Below, one piece after another: positions 1 to 6,252 of a stretch of 9,374 nt of DNA. A model generated the notes under the pieces. It saw nothing but the letters and a program-made list of their open reading frames with translations. It searched no databases and was not told the DNA's origin. This stretch comes from Actinomycetes bacterium (GTDB taxonomy: Bacteria; Actinomycetota; Actinomycetes; Streptosporangiales; Streptosporangiaceae). The position numbers were made by a program, and so were the translations under genes. Every line of letters begins with the position of its first letter. The stretch's first letter is position 1. The stretch lies in assembly GCA_025964635.1 (NCBI GenBank), contig JAOPYP010000180.1, forward strand, positions 1 through 9,374, in the 5' to 3' direction.

Positions 1-1
1 G

Positions 2-841
2 GGACTGGGTTCGGCCCTGGTGCGCGCGCTGATCAGCCGGGCCCAGGCCCGCGGTGTGACGTCGCTCAGCATGGACGTCCTGCCCGCCAACCAGCGGGTG
101 CTGGCCATGATCGCCGCTCACTGGCCCGCCGTGCGCACGTACCGCTCCGCCGACTGCGTGACCGTCCAGGTCGGGCTGGACGGGACCCCGGGTCCCGCCG
201 GCGGCCCCCCTCACGCACGCTGCAGCCGTGCGAAGCGCCGCACCAGGACCAGCGCCACCGCCAGGGCGACGACCACGCCCGCGTTAACGGCCAGTTCGGT
301 CATGGTGCGGGTCAGCGGCACCTGCCCCAGCGACAGTTCCGCGCCGACCGCGAGGATGTCCCGGGTGGCCGAGATGATGCCGATGACCAGGAAGGGCTGC
401 AGCTGGAAGCCGCCGCCTTCCAGCCGGGCCACGATCGTGCGCAGCAACTCGAGCACGACCACGATGAACAGCACGCTGTTCACCGCCTGCGTGACCGTGA
501 CCGCGAAGTGCTCCTGGGCCGGGGCCAGGATCAGATCGTGCACGCCGCGGACGAACACGACAACGGCGATCCCTAGCAGGGCGAGTGCGATGGCGATGAA
601 CAGGACCGTCTCACCGCGCTCCATGATCCTGAGCAGCCAGCGTGATACTTCTCCCTGCGCTGGCGGCGGCAGGGGCAGTCCTTCGTCGTCCAGTTTCCGC
701 GGCTCCGGTCGCTCCATGGCCGTTCCTCCCCAACGAAGCGTTCCACTCAGCCCTGGCCCAGGCGCATGTGGTCACGGCTTCCATGCTGCCCCCGGCCCCG
801 CCCGGCTCTCCCTGGGGGCCGCTGATCCGGGCGACGGCTAG
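2..841 (+). CDS. GNAT-family N-acetyltransferase, C-terminal part (5' end outside window), with anomalous read-through tail
   Basis: The frame is open from the left edge. It begins with GLGSALVRALI, matching the acetyl-CoA-binding loop and following helix of GNAT acetyltransferases. Next comes a strand containing SLSMDVLPANQRVLAMI, the usual GNAT pattern in which an Asn precedes a helix, and then a short strand ending near TVQVGL (about position 177). The fold should be complete there, so only roughly the last 55-60 residues of the domain are in the window. The substrate cannot be told. No in-frame stop occurs until TAG at 839-841. The last 200 or so codons run antisense through the whole PsiE-like gene and look unlike any domain (rich in Ser, Thr, Arg, Pro). 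The real C-terminus is probably near 180-210, with the stop lost by a frameshift or sequence error. The six-C run at 205-210 is a candidate site. The GNAT call is fairly sure; the 3' end is not. Confidence 0.6.
   Translation, partial: GLGSALVRALISRAQARGVTSLSMDVLPANQRVLAMIAAHWPAVRTYRSADCVTVQVGLDGTPGPAGGPPHARCSRAKRRTRTSATARATTTPALTASSVMVRVSGTCPSDSSAPTARMSRVAEMMPMTRKGCSWKPPPSSRATIVRSNSSTTTMNSTLFTACVTVTAKCSWAGARIRSCTPRTNTTTAIPSRASAMAMNRTVSPRSMILSSQRDTSPCAGGGRGSPSSSSFRGSGRSMAVPPQRSVPLSPGPGACGHGFHAAPGPARLSLGAADPGDG
181..197. terminator. Hairpin at the GNAT / PsiE convergence
   Basis: CGGGACC (181-187) pairs perfectly with GGTCCCG (191-197) across a 3-nt loop. It sits just after the end of the recognisable GNAT fold and 14 nt beyond the stop of the convergent PsiE-like gene. 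It could act as a terminator for both. There is no T-tract, which is common for actinobacterial terminators but makes the call uncertain. Confidence 0.35.
211..717 (-). CDS. PsiE-family (phosphate-starvation-inducible type) integral membrane protein
   Basis: The 168-residue protein has a soluble N-terminus (about 1-33) rich in Pro and charged residues. Four hydrophobic segments follow, at about 36-58, 72-95, 106-126 and 139-160, and the protein ends in a basic tail. The family signature is visible as VLELLRTIV (about 88-96), then a short charged loop, then FLVIGIISATRDIL (about 109-122). This matches the PsiE family, which is named for phosphate-starvation induction in E. coli and whose biochemical role is unknown. 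The ATG at 715-717 is preceded by a strong GGGAGGA ribosome site about 6-7 nt upstream, which fixes the start. The gene is convergent with the GNAT fragment and divergent from the small membrane-protein ORF at 962. No Pho-box-like direct repeat was recognised upstream, so phosphate control is not shown by this sequence. Confidence 0.85.
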   Translation of the reverse strand: MERPEPRKLDDEGLPLPPPAQGEVSRWLLRIMERGETVLFIAIALALLGIAVVVFVRGVHDLILAPAQEHFAVTVTQAVNSVLFIVVVLELLRTIVARLEGGGFQLQPFLVIGIISATRDILAVGAELSLGQVPLTRTMTELAVNAGVVVALAVALVLVRRFARLQRA

Positions 842-961
842 CTGACCGGGGGATATTGGGTGGCCGCGGATCGGGCTAGCGTGGGGAACCGGGAAGATCG
901 CCAAGTACACGATGGCCAGCGCGCCCCGCGCCTTTCCCAGTGCTCGACACCTTCCCTGGTG
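718..961. other. Divergent intergenic region between PsiE-like gene and small membrane-protein ORF
   Basis: This stretch of about 244 bp lies between two divergently oriented genes and should carry both promoters. It holds the PsiE ribosome site next to 717 and one weak plus-strand promoter candidate at 856-882. Several frames are open across it, but none gives a protein with recognisable features or a good ribosome site. The read-through tail of the GNAT frame ends inside it at 841. Confidence 0.5.
856..882 (+). promoter_or_regulatory. Possible promoter for the small membrane-protein ORF
   Basis: TTGGGT (856-861) and TAGCGT (877-882) resemble -35 and -10 elements of the main actinobacterial sigma factor. 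The -10 fits TANNNT. The spacing is only 15 bp, shorter than the ideal 17-18. It lies about 80 nt upstream of the ATG at 962. This is a weak match by eye only. Confidence 0.22.
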
Positions 962-1291
962 ATGGTCAACGCAGGAGAGCCATTTGCCCTGGGGGTCTCG
1001 ATGGCCATGGTCGTGGTAATAGCCGCACTGGTGGGGACCGGAGTGTGGGTCGCTGTCCGCCTGGAGGGACATATGGACACGCCGGCCACGGTGGCCAGGA
1101 AGACGGAGGACCGCCGGTCCGGCGGGCCCCCGGCGGCCCGCCGGACCGGCACCGGCCACGTCTGCACCGGTCACGTCTGCACCGGTCACGTCTGCACCGG
1201 CCAGATCTGCACGGGTCACTTTGCTACCGGGCGGAACGTCCGCTGCCGGTGCCGGGACAAGCCTGCCCATCCCCGGGCCGGCGTGCGCTGA
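962..1291 (+). CDS. Small single-pass membrane protein with Cys/His-rich pentapeptide-repeat tail
   Basis: I do not recognise a family. From ATG 962 the protein is 109 residues. It has one strongly hydrophobic segment (about 9-33, centre VVVIAALVGTGVWV), then a polar basic linker (about 34-64). Its tail is formed by five 5-residue units (about 63-87): TGHVC three times, TGQIC, and a degenerate TGHFA. The end reads RCRCRDK. Six Cys and several His sit in the tail, which could bind metal or form disulphides; this is inference. The start is uncertain. ATG 962 and GTG 959 lack a clear ribosome site, while ATG 1001 (96 residues) has GGGGG about 5 nt upstream but starts inside the hydrophobic segment. 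G or C dominates third positions, though less strongly than in neighbouring genes. The opposite strand shares the same wobble positions and is also open, but it gives no membrane segment. A hairpin follows the stop, supporting this as a real transcription unit. Confidence 0.5.
   Translation: MVNAGEPFALGVSMAMVVVIAALVGTGVWVAVRLEGHMDTPATVARKTEDRRSGGPPAARRTGTGHVCTGHVCTGHVCTGQICTGHFATGRNVRCRCRDKPAHPRAGVR
1151..1225. repeat. 15-bp tandem repeat, five units (last degenerate)
   Basis: The units start at 1151, 1166, 1181, 1196 and 1211. Units 2 and 3 are identical (ACCGGTCACGTCTGC). Unit 1 differs by one base, unit 4 by three, and unit 5 is more diverged. The period is a whole number of codons, so every frame on both strands reads as 5-residue repeats. 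It lies inside the small membrane-protein ORF and encodes TGHVC-type units there. Near-identical units suggest recent slippage expansion. Confidence 0.9.
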
Positions 1292-1307
1292 CGCGGCTGG
1301 CGGCCGG

Positions 1308-1338
1308 CGGCCGGGTGACAGCTGGTGCTCCCCGGCCG
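1308..1338. terminator. Candidate bidirectional hairpin terminator
   Basis: CGGCCGGG (1308-1315) is the exact reverse complement of CCCGGCCG (1331-1338), with a 15-nt loop. The hairpin lies 16 nt after the stop of the small membrane-protein ORF and 6 nt after the stop of the convergent ABM-like gene. That placement suits a terminator shared by convergent genes. No U-tract follows on either strand. Confidence 0.4.
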
Positions 1339-1344
1339 GGCCGG

Positions 1345-1959
1345 TCAGAGTTTCCGCACGGAGCTGAACACCATCTGGTACTCCTCCACGGCCCGGACCA
1401 GGCCGTTGGTGGCCAGCACCGTGTCCACCCGGACGGCGGCGGCGGCGCTCCGGCTCTTCGCCAGCGCCTTCGGATCCCGCCACGACGTCTCGATGATGGA
1501 CTGCCCCGTCTTCCGGTCGATGAAGTAGAGCGCGGCGCAGAATCCCTCGGCGTCGGCCAGCCGGGGAACGGCGGTATCACCGATCACCTCGATCGTGTCC
1601 TCGACCGCGGTGGGGGCGACATCCATCCGCGTCACCCGGACGCCCTCGCCGGTGCGCAGCGGTGCCTCCCGCTCGAAGACCGGGACGGCATAGCGCTCGA
1701 CGGTGACGGTCCCCGACGCCCGCCGGACTGCGGCGGCGCGGTCCGGGGCTACGGCGCGCTCGCTGGCCCGCAGGGCATCCCCGGAGACCCAGAACGATTC
1801 GAGGATGGCCACCCCGAGGTCCGGGTTCATCTGCAGGGACATGCCGAGGCTGCCGGGCTGGCTTTCGACCCTCGGGCGAACCTCGTTTTCGATGAACTTG
1901 ACTGAATCACCGAGCAGGGAAGGGTCCGCGGTGATCAGGTTGTGCCGGACATGCAACAT
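1345..1959 (-). CDS. Two-domain protein resembling ABM (antibiotic biosynthesis monooxygenase-like) dimeric alpha/beta-barrel proteins
   Basis: From ATG 1959 the protein is 204 residues with no signal peptide or membrane segment. It consists of two similar halves, about 1-98 and 105-204. Each half has an opening strand, a helix ending in P(R), a Gly-containing turn, a strand pair containing an acidic LES or IETSW element, a helix rich in Ala and Arg, and a final strand ending VERYAVPVFE or VEEYQMVFSS. This fits the ferredoxin-like ABM fold, here duplicated in tandem so that one chain could form the barrel. ABM-fold proteins include small oxygenases and heme-degrading enzymes, but no catalytic residues allow an enzyme call. 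An in-frame TTG at 1992 would add 11 unlikely residues. The ribosome site at 1959 is weak. The gene lies 93 bp downstream of the sensor kinase/phosphatase and points the same way. It may be an output of that system or have its own promoter. Confidence 0.6.
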   Translation of the reverse strand: MLHVRHNLITADPSLLGDSVKFIENEVRPRVESQPGSLGMSLQMNPDLGVAILESFWVSGDALRASERAVAPDRAAAVRRASGTVTVERYAVPVFEREAPLRTGEGVRVTRMDVAPTAVEDTIEVIGDTAVPRLADAEGFCAALYFIDRKTGQSIIETSWRDPKALAKSRSAAAAVRVDTVLATNGLVRAVEEYQMVFSSVRKL

Positions 1960-1967
1960 AGGACAAG

Positions 1968-1992
1968 CATCTCTGCCCTGGGCACGCGTCAA
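1968..1992 (-). promoter_or_regulatory. Possible -35 element upstream of the ABM-like gene
   Basis: On the minus strand TTGACG (about 1987-1992) matches a -35 hexamer and lies 27 nt before the ATG at 1959. That distance would suit leaderless transcription starting at or next to the ATG, which is common in actinobacteria and would explain the lack of a good ribosome site. No clear -10 (TANNNT) is present, so the call is weak. Confidence 0.2.
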
Positions 1993-2029
1993 TTCGCCAG
2001 ATCGGGTAGAACTCAGCGCGCAGTGGCCG

Positions 2030-2047
2030 GCGCGGGTCCGCCCGCGC
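2030..2047 (-). terminator. GC-rich hairpin after the sensor kinase/phosphatase gene
   Basis: A 7-bp all-GC stem (2030-2036 with 2041-2047) closes a TCCG tetraloop 5 nt beyond the stop of the large gene. It overlaps a 12-bp palindrome at 2040-2051. It could terminate or attenuate transcription before the ABM-like gene, or protect the 3' end of the upstream message. It has no U-tract. Confidence 0.4.
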
Positions 2048-2052
2048 GGGCC

Positions 2053-5000
2053 TCAGCGCACGGTGCGGCTCATCCGCACCGTGGTCCCGCCGGCGCTGGG
2101 CTCGAGCACGACGTCATCCATGAAGGTCCGCATCATGGGCAGGCCGTGGCCACGGCCGCGGCCGTCCGCCGCGGAGGGCTTCCAGGTGCTGCCGTCGGCT
2201 ACGACGATCTCCAGTCGGGGACCGCTGACCTGCGCGGTGAGCCGTACCTGCCCGCTGGGATCGCCCGCGTACGCGTGCTCGATCGCGTTGCTGCATGCCT
2301 CGCTGGCCGCCAGCGTCACCTGGCTGGCCACCACGGGTGGCACGGCCGAGGCGGCCAGCCAGAGCCGCAGGCTCCGGCGCATGCCCGCCAGGCTGGTCGG
2401 CACCGCGGGCAGCGTCAGCCGCAGTGGTGCGGGTGGCTGCCGGTAGGTGAGCACCAGGATGTCGTCCCCGGAGCCGCCCGCGGGTGCCAGGTCCGCCAGG
2501 ACCTGGCCGGCCAGCTCATCCGGTGTCCGGTCGACGTGCCGCTGCAGGAGTTCCCCGGCCTGTTGGATGCCTGACTCCAGCCGCTCCCGGCGCCGCTCGA
2601 CGAGACCGTCGGTGTAGAGCAGCAGTGCGGAACCGGGGCGCAGCCCGGCGGTAGCCTCGGTTCGCCCCCCTCGGGACGGTACGGCCAGCGGGACCGTGGT
2701 GGCCTGGTCCAGCCGCTCCGGCCCGGGGCCGCCGGGATGGGCCAGGAGTGCGGGGGGGTGCCCGGCGCTGCTGTACGTCACGGTGGCCGCGGCCGGATCG
2801 ATGATCGCGCAGAAGACCGAGCTGGCTTGCGCACCCGTGAGCCCTTCCGCGAACCGGTCCAGGTCGGCCAGGACCTGCGCCGGGCCGTCGTTGCGGAGCT
2901 GCAGCGCCCGGCAGGCGCTGCGCAGCTGGCCCATGACCACCGCGGCGCGCAGACCCCGGCCCACGCAGTCGCCGACCACCACCCCGACGCGGCCGTGATC
3001 GAGGGACATGACGTCGTACCAGTCCCCGCCGACCTCCAGCGGACGCATCGCGGGCTCGTAGCGCAGCCCGAACTCGGCGGGCAGGTCATGCTGGCCGAGG
3101 AGGGAATGCTGCAGGGCCAGCGCGAGATCACGGGCCTGCTCATAGTGGATGGCGCGGGCGAGCGCGTTGCCGAGATGGGCGGACAGCAGGCCGAACAGCA
3201 CCCGGTCCTGGAAGCCGAGCCGGCGACGGGCCCCGCGATCCAGCCATATCGCGGCTTCACTGCTACCGGCGTCCAGGCGCGTGGCGGCGCTCGCCGGTTT
3301 CCCGTTACCGCCCGTTTCGGTCACCAGATGCGATGCCGGCTGCGAGCGCGCCGCCTCCAGCCCGCTGCGCGCGGCCTCGTCCAGTGTCGGCCAGCTGCCG
3401 ACCTCCGGCACGCCGGCCACCGAGGCTGAGGCGTCCGGCGGCCAGACCGCGGCGACCACCCGGCTCGCCCCGAAGGCCTGGCGCAGTTCGGCCGCCCCGG
3501 CGTGGAGCACCTCGCCGATGTCGGCCGCGCCCGCCAGGCCGGCGGCCAGCCTGGTCACCGCGGCCTCCCGGTCGGCCGCCTCACGCTCGGCAGTCACGTC
3601 GCGGATGGTGCCGGTGAAGACCCGGCCGTGACCTTCCCAGCCGGGGACGGAACGCACAGTGATCGCGCACCACACCACCCGCCCGTCCGGGTGCCGGATC
3701 GGGCAGGTGTACTGGCCGAGGTCGGTCGCCAATGCGTCTTCGATGACGGCGTCGAACACCTGCCGCAGCTCCGGGTCGTGCACGGGATCGGGCTCCCAGG
3801 GGTAGGGCGGGGGGTAGGGCAGGCCCTCCGGGCCGTAGCCGAGGATCTCGCCGAAGACGTCGTTCACATCGAGGAAGACACCCTGCTCGTCGTAGACGAA
3901 GAATCCTTCCTCCAGCGATTCGACCAGCGCGCGGCGGAAGCGTGACTCGTGCAGCCGGAGCCTGGACAGCTGCACCGCCGACCTGACCCGGGCCAGCAGT
4001 TCCCCGGCGGTGAACGGCTTGGCCAGGTAGTCATCGGCTCCGGAATCCAGGCCGCGGACCGTGGCGTCCTGGCCGGCCCGGGCGGACAGCAGCAGGACCG
4101 GGATCGTGTCCGTGGCCCGGTCGTGGCGCAGCGCGCCGACCAGGGCCAGCCCGTCCAGCCCGGGCATCATCACGTCGCTGATGATGAGATCCGGGTGCTC
4201 GGCCCGGGCCGCGGCCAGCGCGCTCTCGCCGTCACCCACCGCGTGCACGAGGTAGGCCGGGCTGAGCAGCCGGCCGAGGTACTCGCGCATGTCAGCGTTG
4301 TCGTCGGCGACCAGCACCCGGCATGGGGTCCCGTCCGGCGGTGCGGCCGATGCGACAGCCCCCCAGCGGGCTCCCGCGGCCGGCGGGGCGGCTTCGCGAC
4401 CGGGCCAGGTGGCGGGCAGGCTGTCGTCGGCCCCGCCTGACCAGCGCAGGGCCTCCAGTACGTACAGGGCCGTGTTGCCGCCCGAGCCGGGCCCGGATGG
4501 TTCCGGCGCCACCCGGTCGGCAGGCAGGTGCCCGCTCCCCAGGGGCAGCCGGACGCTGAACGTGCTGCCTTTATCCATCACGCTGTCCGCCGTGATGGAA
4601 CCACCGTGCAGCCCGACCAGCTCGTGGACCAGGGCCAGCCCGATGCCGCTGCCCTCCTGGGAGCGCGACCGGGCCTGGTACACGCGGTGGAAGCGCTCGA
4701 ACAGGTGCGGCATGTCCGGTTCCCCGATGCCCGTGCCGCTGTCGGTCACCCGCAGTACCGCGCAGCCGGGGTCGCCCGGCTCGTGCCGGAGGGATACCCG
4801 GACGAACCCCTCGAACGTGTACTTCAGCGCGTTGCTCAGCAGGTTCAGGACGACTTTCTCCCACATGCCCCGGTCCACGTAGACCGGCTCGCCCAGCGCC
4901 GGGCAGTCCACCTCGAAGGACAGGCCCGCCTTCTCGATGGCGGCCCGGAAGCTGGCGGCCACCCCGCCTGTGGCCGCGGCCAGATCAACCGGTTCGTAGC

Positions 5001-6252
5001 TGGCCTGCATCCGGCCTGCCTCGATCCGCGCGAAATCCAGCAGGGTGTTGACCAGCTTGCCGAGCCGCAGGGCGTTGCGGTACATGACATCGAGGTTCCC
5101 GAGCGTGGCGGCATCCAGGGTGCCGGGCAGGGCGGCGCGCAGTTCCTCGAGCGGGCCCATGATGAGGGTGAGCGGCGTCCGGAATTCATGGCTGATGTTC
5201 GAGAAGAACACCGTTTTGGCCTGGTCCAGCTCGGCCAGCTTCTGCGCCCGCACCCGCTCCGCCTCCCGGCTGCGCGCCCCCGCGACCAGCGTGCCCAGCT
5301 GCCGGGCGGCGAGGTCGAAGAAGGACTGGTAATCCTCGTCGAGGGCGCGGTACGGGCTGACCCCGCAGCACAGCACCCCGGTCGGACGGCCGGCCCCGGC
5401 CACCGTGAGCGGAAGGAGCAGGACGGTGTCGGGCCGGGCGTCACCGACCAGGCCCGGCCGCACCGCGTGGACGGCGGCCTGCTGGCCCAGGCCGGTCAGC
5501 GTCCGCGGCACCTGTGCCGACAGGGCCTGGCCGATCTCGTTGTTCAGCGCCGCACCCGCGGCGAACTCGGCGAGTGCCGTCGGGGAGGCGAACCCGGCCG
5601 AGGCGACCAGCCGGAAGCTCTCCTCGCCCGGCGTCGGCAGGTAGGCCAGCGCGAACGGAACGTCGGCCGGGTTGCCGCCCATCACCGTGATCGCCGCCCG
5701 GCACGCCCCGTCGGCGGTCGACGCCTCACCCACCGCGATCGAGCCCAGCCGGAGCAGGGTGACCCGGCGGCGCTCCGCCAGGACGCGGGCGGTGTTGTCG
5801 GTGACGACGCAGAACACGCCCCCGATCCCGTCGTCCTCTCCCGCGATCGGGCTGTAGGAGAAGGTGAAATAACCTTCTTCCAGATAGCCGGCCCGGTCCA
5901 GCGTCAGCAGCTGGTCCTCGGAGAAGGTGGCCGCGCCGGTGCGGAGCACACTCGTGAGCATGGGCCCGATGGTGGGCCACGTCTCCGCCCAGGTCTGGAC
6001 GGCCCGCCCGCCCAGCGACCGCGGATGCTTGTCACCGAGGATGGGCAGGTAGGCATCGTTGTAGAGCAGCCTGAACTCCGGCCCCCAGAAGATCACCATG
6101 GGGAACCGCGAGGCCACGCAGATGTCGACGGCGGTGCGCAGGCTGGCTGGCCAGCCCGCCAGCGGCCCGAGCGGGGTAGCCGACCACTCGTGGGTCCTGA
6201 TCATCGGGCCGAGACCCATGCGGTCAGGGCCGGCCGGGCCCGGCGCGTTCAT
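2053..6252 (-). CDS. Multi-domain hybrid sensor histidine kinase / SpoIIE phosphatase / RsbW-like kinase
   Basis: The 1399-residue cytoplasmic protein has no membrane segment. Domains in order: PAS (about 25-155); GAF-like sensor (about 165-325); HisKA with SNISHEFRTP and phospho-acceptor His355; histidine-kinase ATPase (about 455-572) with N-box Asn470/Asn474, DSGTGIG at 504-510 and GSGIGLA at 534-540; a Pro/Gly/Ala-rich linker (573-643); receiver (644-762) with acidic pair Asp650/Asp651, phospho-acceptor Asp693, Ser723 and Lys745; second PAS (about 768-890); second GAF-like region (about 897-1040); SpoIIE/PP2C phosphatase (about 1060-1270) with metal-site residues Asp1077, Asp1095, Asp1215 and Asp1263/1264; RsbW-like ATPase (about 1278-1398) with Glu1318, Asn1322, Asp1353 and the Gly loop at 1364-1370. 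It should sense a cytoplasmic ligand or redox state, autophosphorylate, pass phosphate to its receiver, and set the balance between phosphorylating and dephosphorylating a STAS antagonist, probably the one encoded just upstream. ATG 6252 overlaps that gene's stop (ATGA). Domain calls are strong; wiring is inferred. Confidence 0.93.
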   Translation of the reverse strand: MNAPGPAGPDRMGLGPMIRTHEWSATPLGPLAGWPASLRTAVDICVASRFPMVIFWGPEFRLLYNDAYLPILGDKHPRSLGGRAVQTWAETWPTIGPMLTSVLRTGAATFSEDQLLTLDRAGYLEEGYFTFSYSPIAGEDDGIGGVFCVVTDNTARVLAERRRVTLLRLGSIAVGEASTADGACRAAITVMGGNPADVPFALAYLPTPGEESFRLVASAGFASPTALAEFAAGAALNNEIGQALSAQVPRTLTGLGQQAAVHAVRPGLVGDARPDTVLLLPLTVAGAGRPTGVLCCGVSPYRALDEDYQSFFDLAARQLGTLVAGARSREAERVRAQKLAELDQAKTVFFSNISHEFRTPLTLIMGPLEELRAALPGTLDAATLGNLDVMYRNALRLGKLVNTLLDFARIEAGRMQASYEPVDLAAATGGVAASFRAAIEKAGLSFEVDCPALGEPVYVDRGMWEKVVLNLLSNALKYTFEGFVRVSLRHEPGDPGCAVLRVTDSGTGIGEPDMPHLFERFHRVYQARSRSQEGSGIGLALVHELVGLHGGSITADSVMDKGSTFSVRLPLGSGHLPADRVAPEPSGPGSGGNTALYVLEALRWSGGADDSLPATWPGREAAPPAAGARWGAVASAAPPDGTPCRVLVADDNADMREYLGRLLSPAYLVHAVGDGESALAAARAEHPDLIISDVMMPGLDGLALVGALRHDRATDTIPVLLLSARAGQDATVRGLDSGADDYLAKPFTAGELLARVRSAVQLSRLRLHESRFRRALVESLEEGFFVYDEQGVFLDVNDVFGEILGYGPEGLPYPPPYPWEPDPVHDPELRQVFDAVIEDALATDLGQYTCPIRHPDGRVVWCAITVRSVPGWEGHGRVFTGTIRDVTAEREAADREAAVTRLAAGLAGAADIGEVLHAGAAELRQAFGASRVVAAVWPPDASASVAGVPEVGSWPTLDEAARSGLEAARSQPASHLVTETGGNGKPASAATRLDAGSSEAAIWLDRGARRRLGFQDRVLFGLLSAHLGNALARAIHYEQARDLALALQHSLLGQHDLPAEFGLRYEPAMRPLEVGGDWYDVMSLDHGRVGVVVGDCVGRGLRAAVVMGQLRSACRALQLRNDGPAQVLADLDRFAEGLTGAQASSVFCAIIDPAAATVTYSSAGHPPALLAHPGGPGPERLDQATTVPLAVPSRGGRTEATAGLRPGSALLLYTDGLVERRRERLESGIQQAGELLQRHVDRTPDELAGQVLADLAPAGGSGDDILVLTYRQPPAPLRLTLPAVPTSLAGMRRSLRLWLAASAVPPVVASQVTLAASEACSNAIEHAYAGDPSGQVRLTAQVSGPRLEIVVADGSTWKPSAADGRGRGHGLPMMRTFMDDVVLEPSAGGTTVRMSRTVR

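Noticed and set aside
838..1167. 109-codon minus-strand ORF opposite the small membrane protein
   Set aside because: It shares wobble positions with the plus frame and so looks equally GC-biased, but it lacks a hydrophobic segment or any motif. It is kept only as a weak alternative.
1151..1225. CRISPR-like array
   Set aside because: The units are contiguous 15-mers without spacers, so this is a simple tandem repeat within a reading frame.
611..1483. 290-codon minus-strand ORF with an ADVTG pentapeptide stretch
   Set aside because: Only four or five units resemble pentapeptide repeats and they come directly from the 15-bp DNA repeat. The rest has no fold-like pattern, it crosses the 3' end of the ABM-like gene and the start of the PsiE-like gene, and it has no ribosome site.
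940..1905. 321-codon plus-strand ORF
   Set aside because: It runs across the hairpin and antisense into the ABM-like gene. Its translation is low-complexity Arg/Gly/His and it contains the repeat in a different frame.
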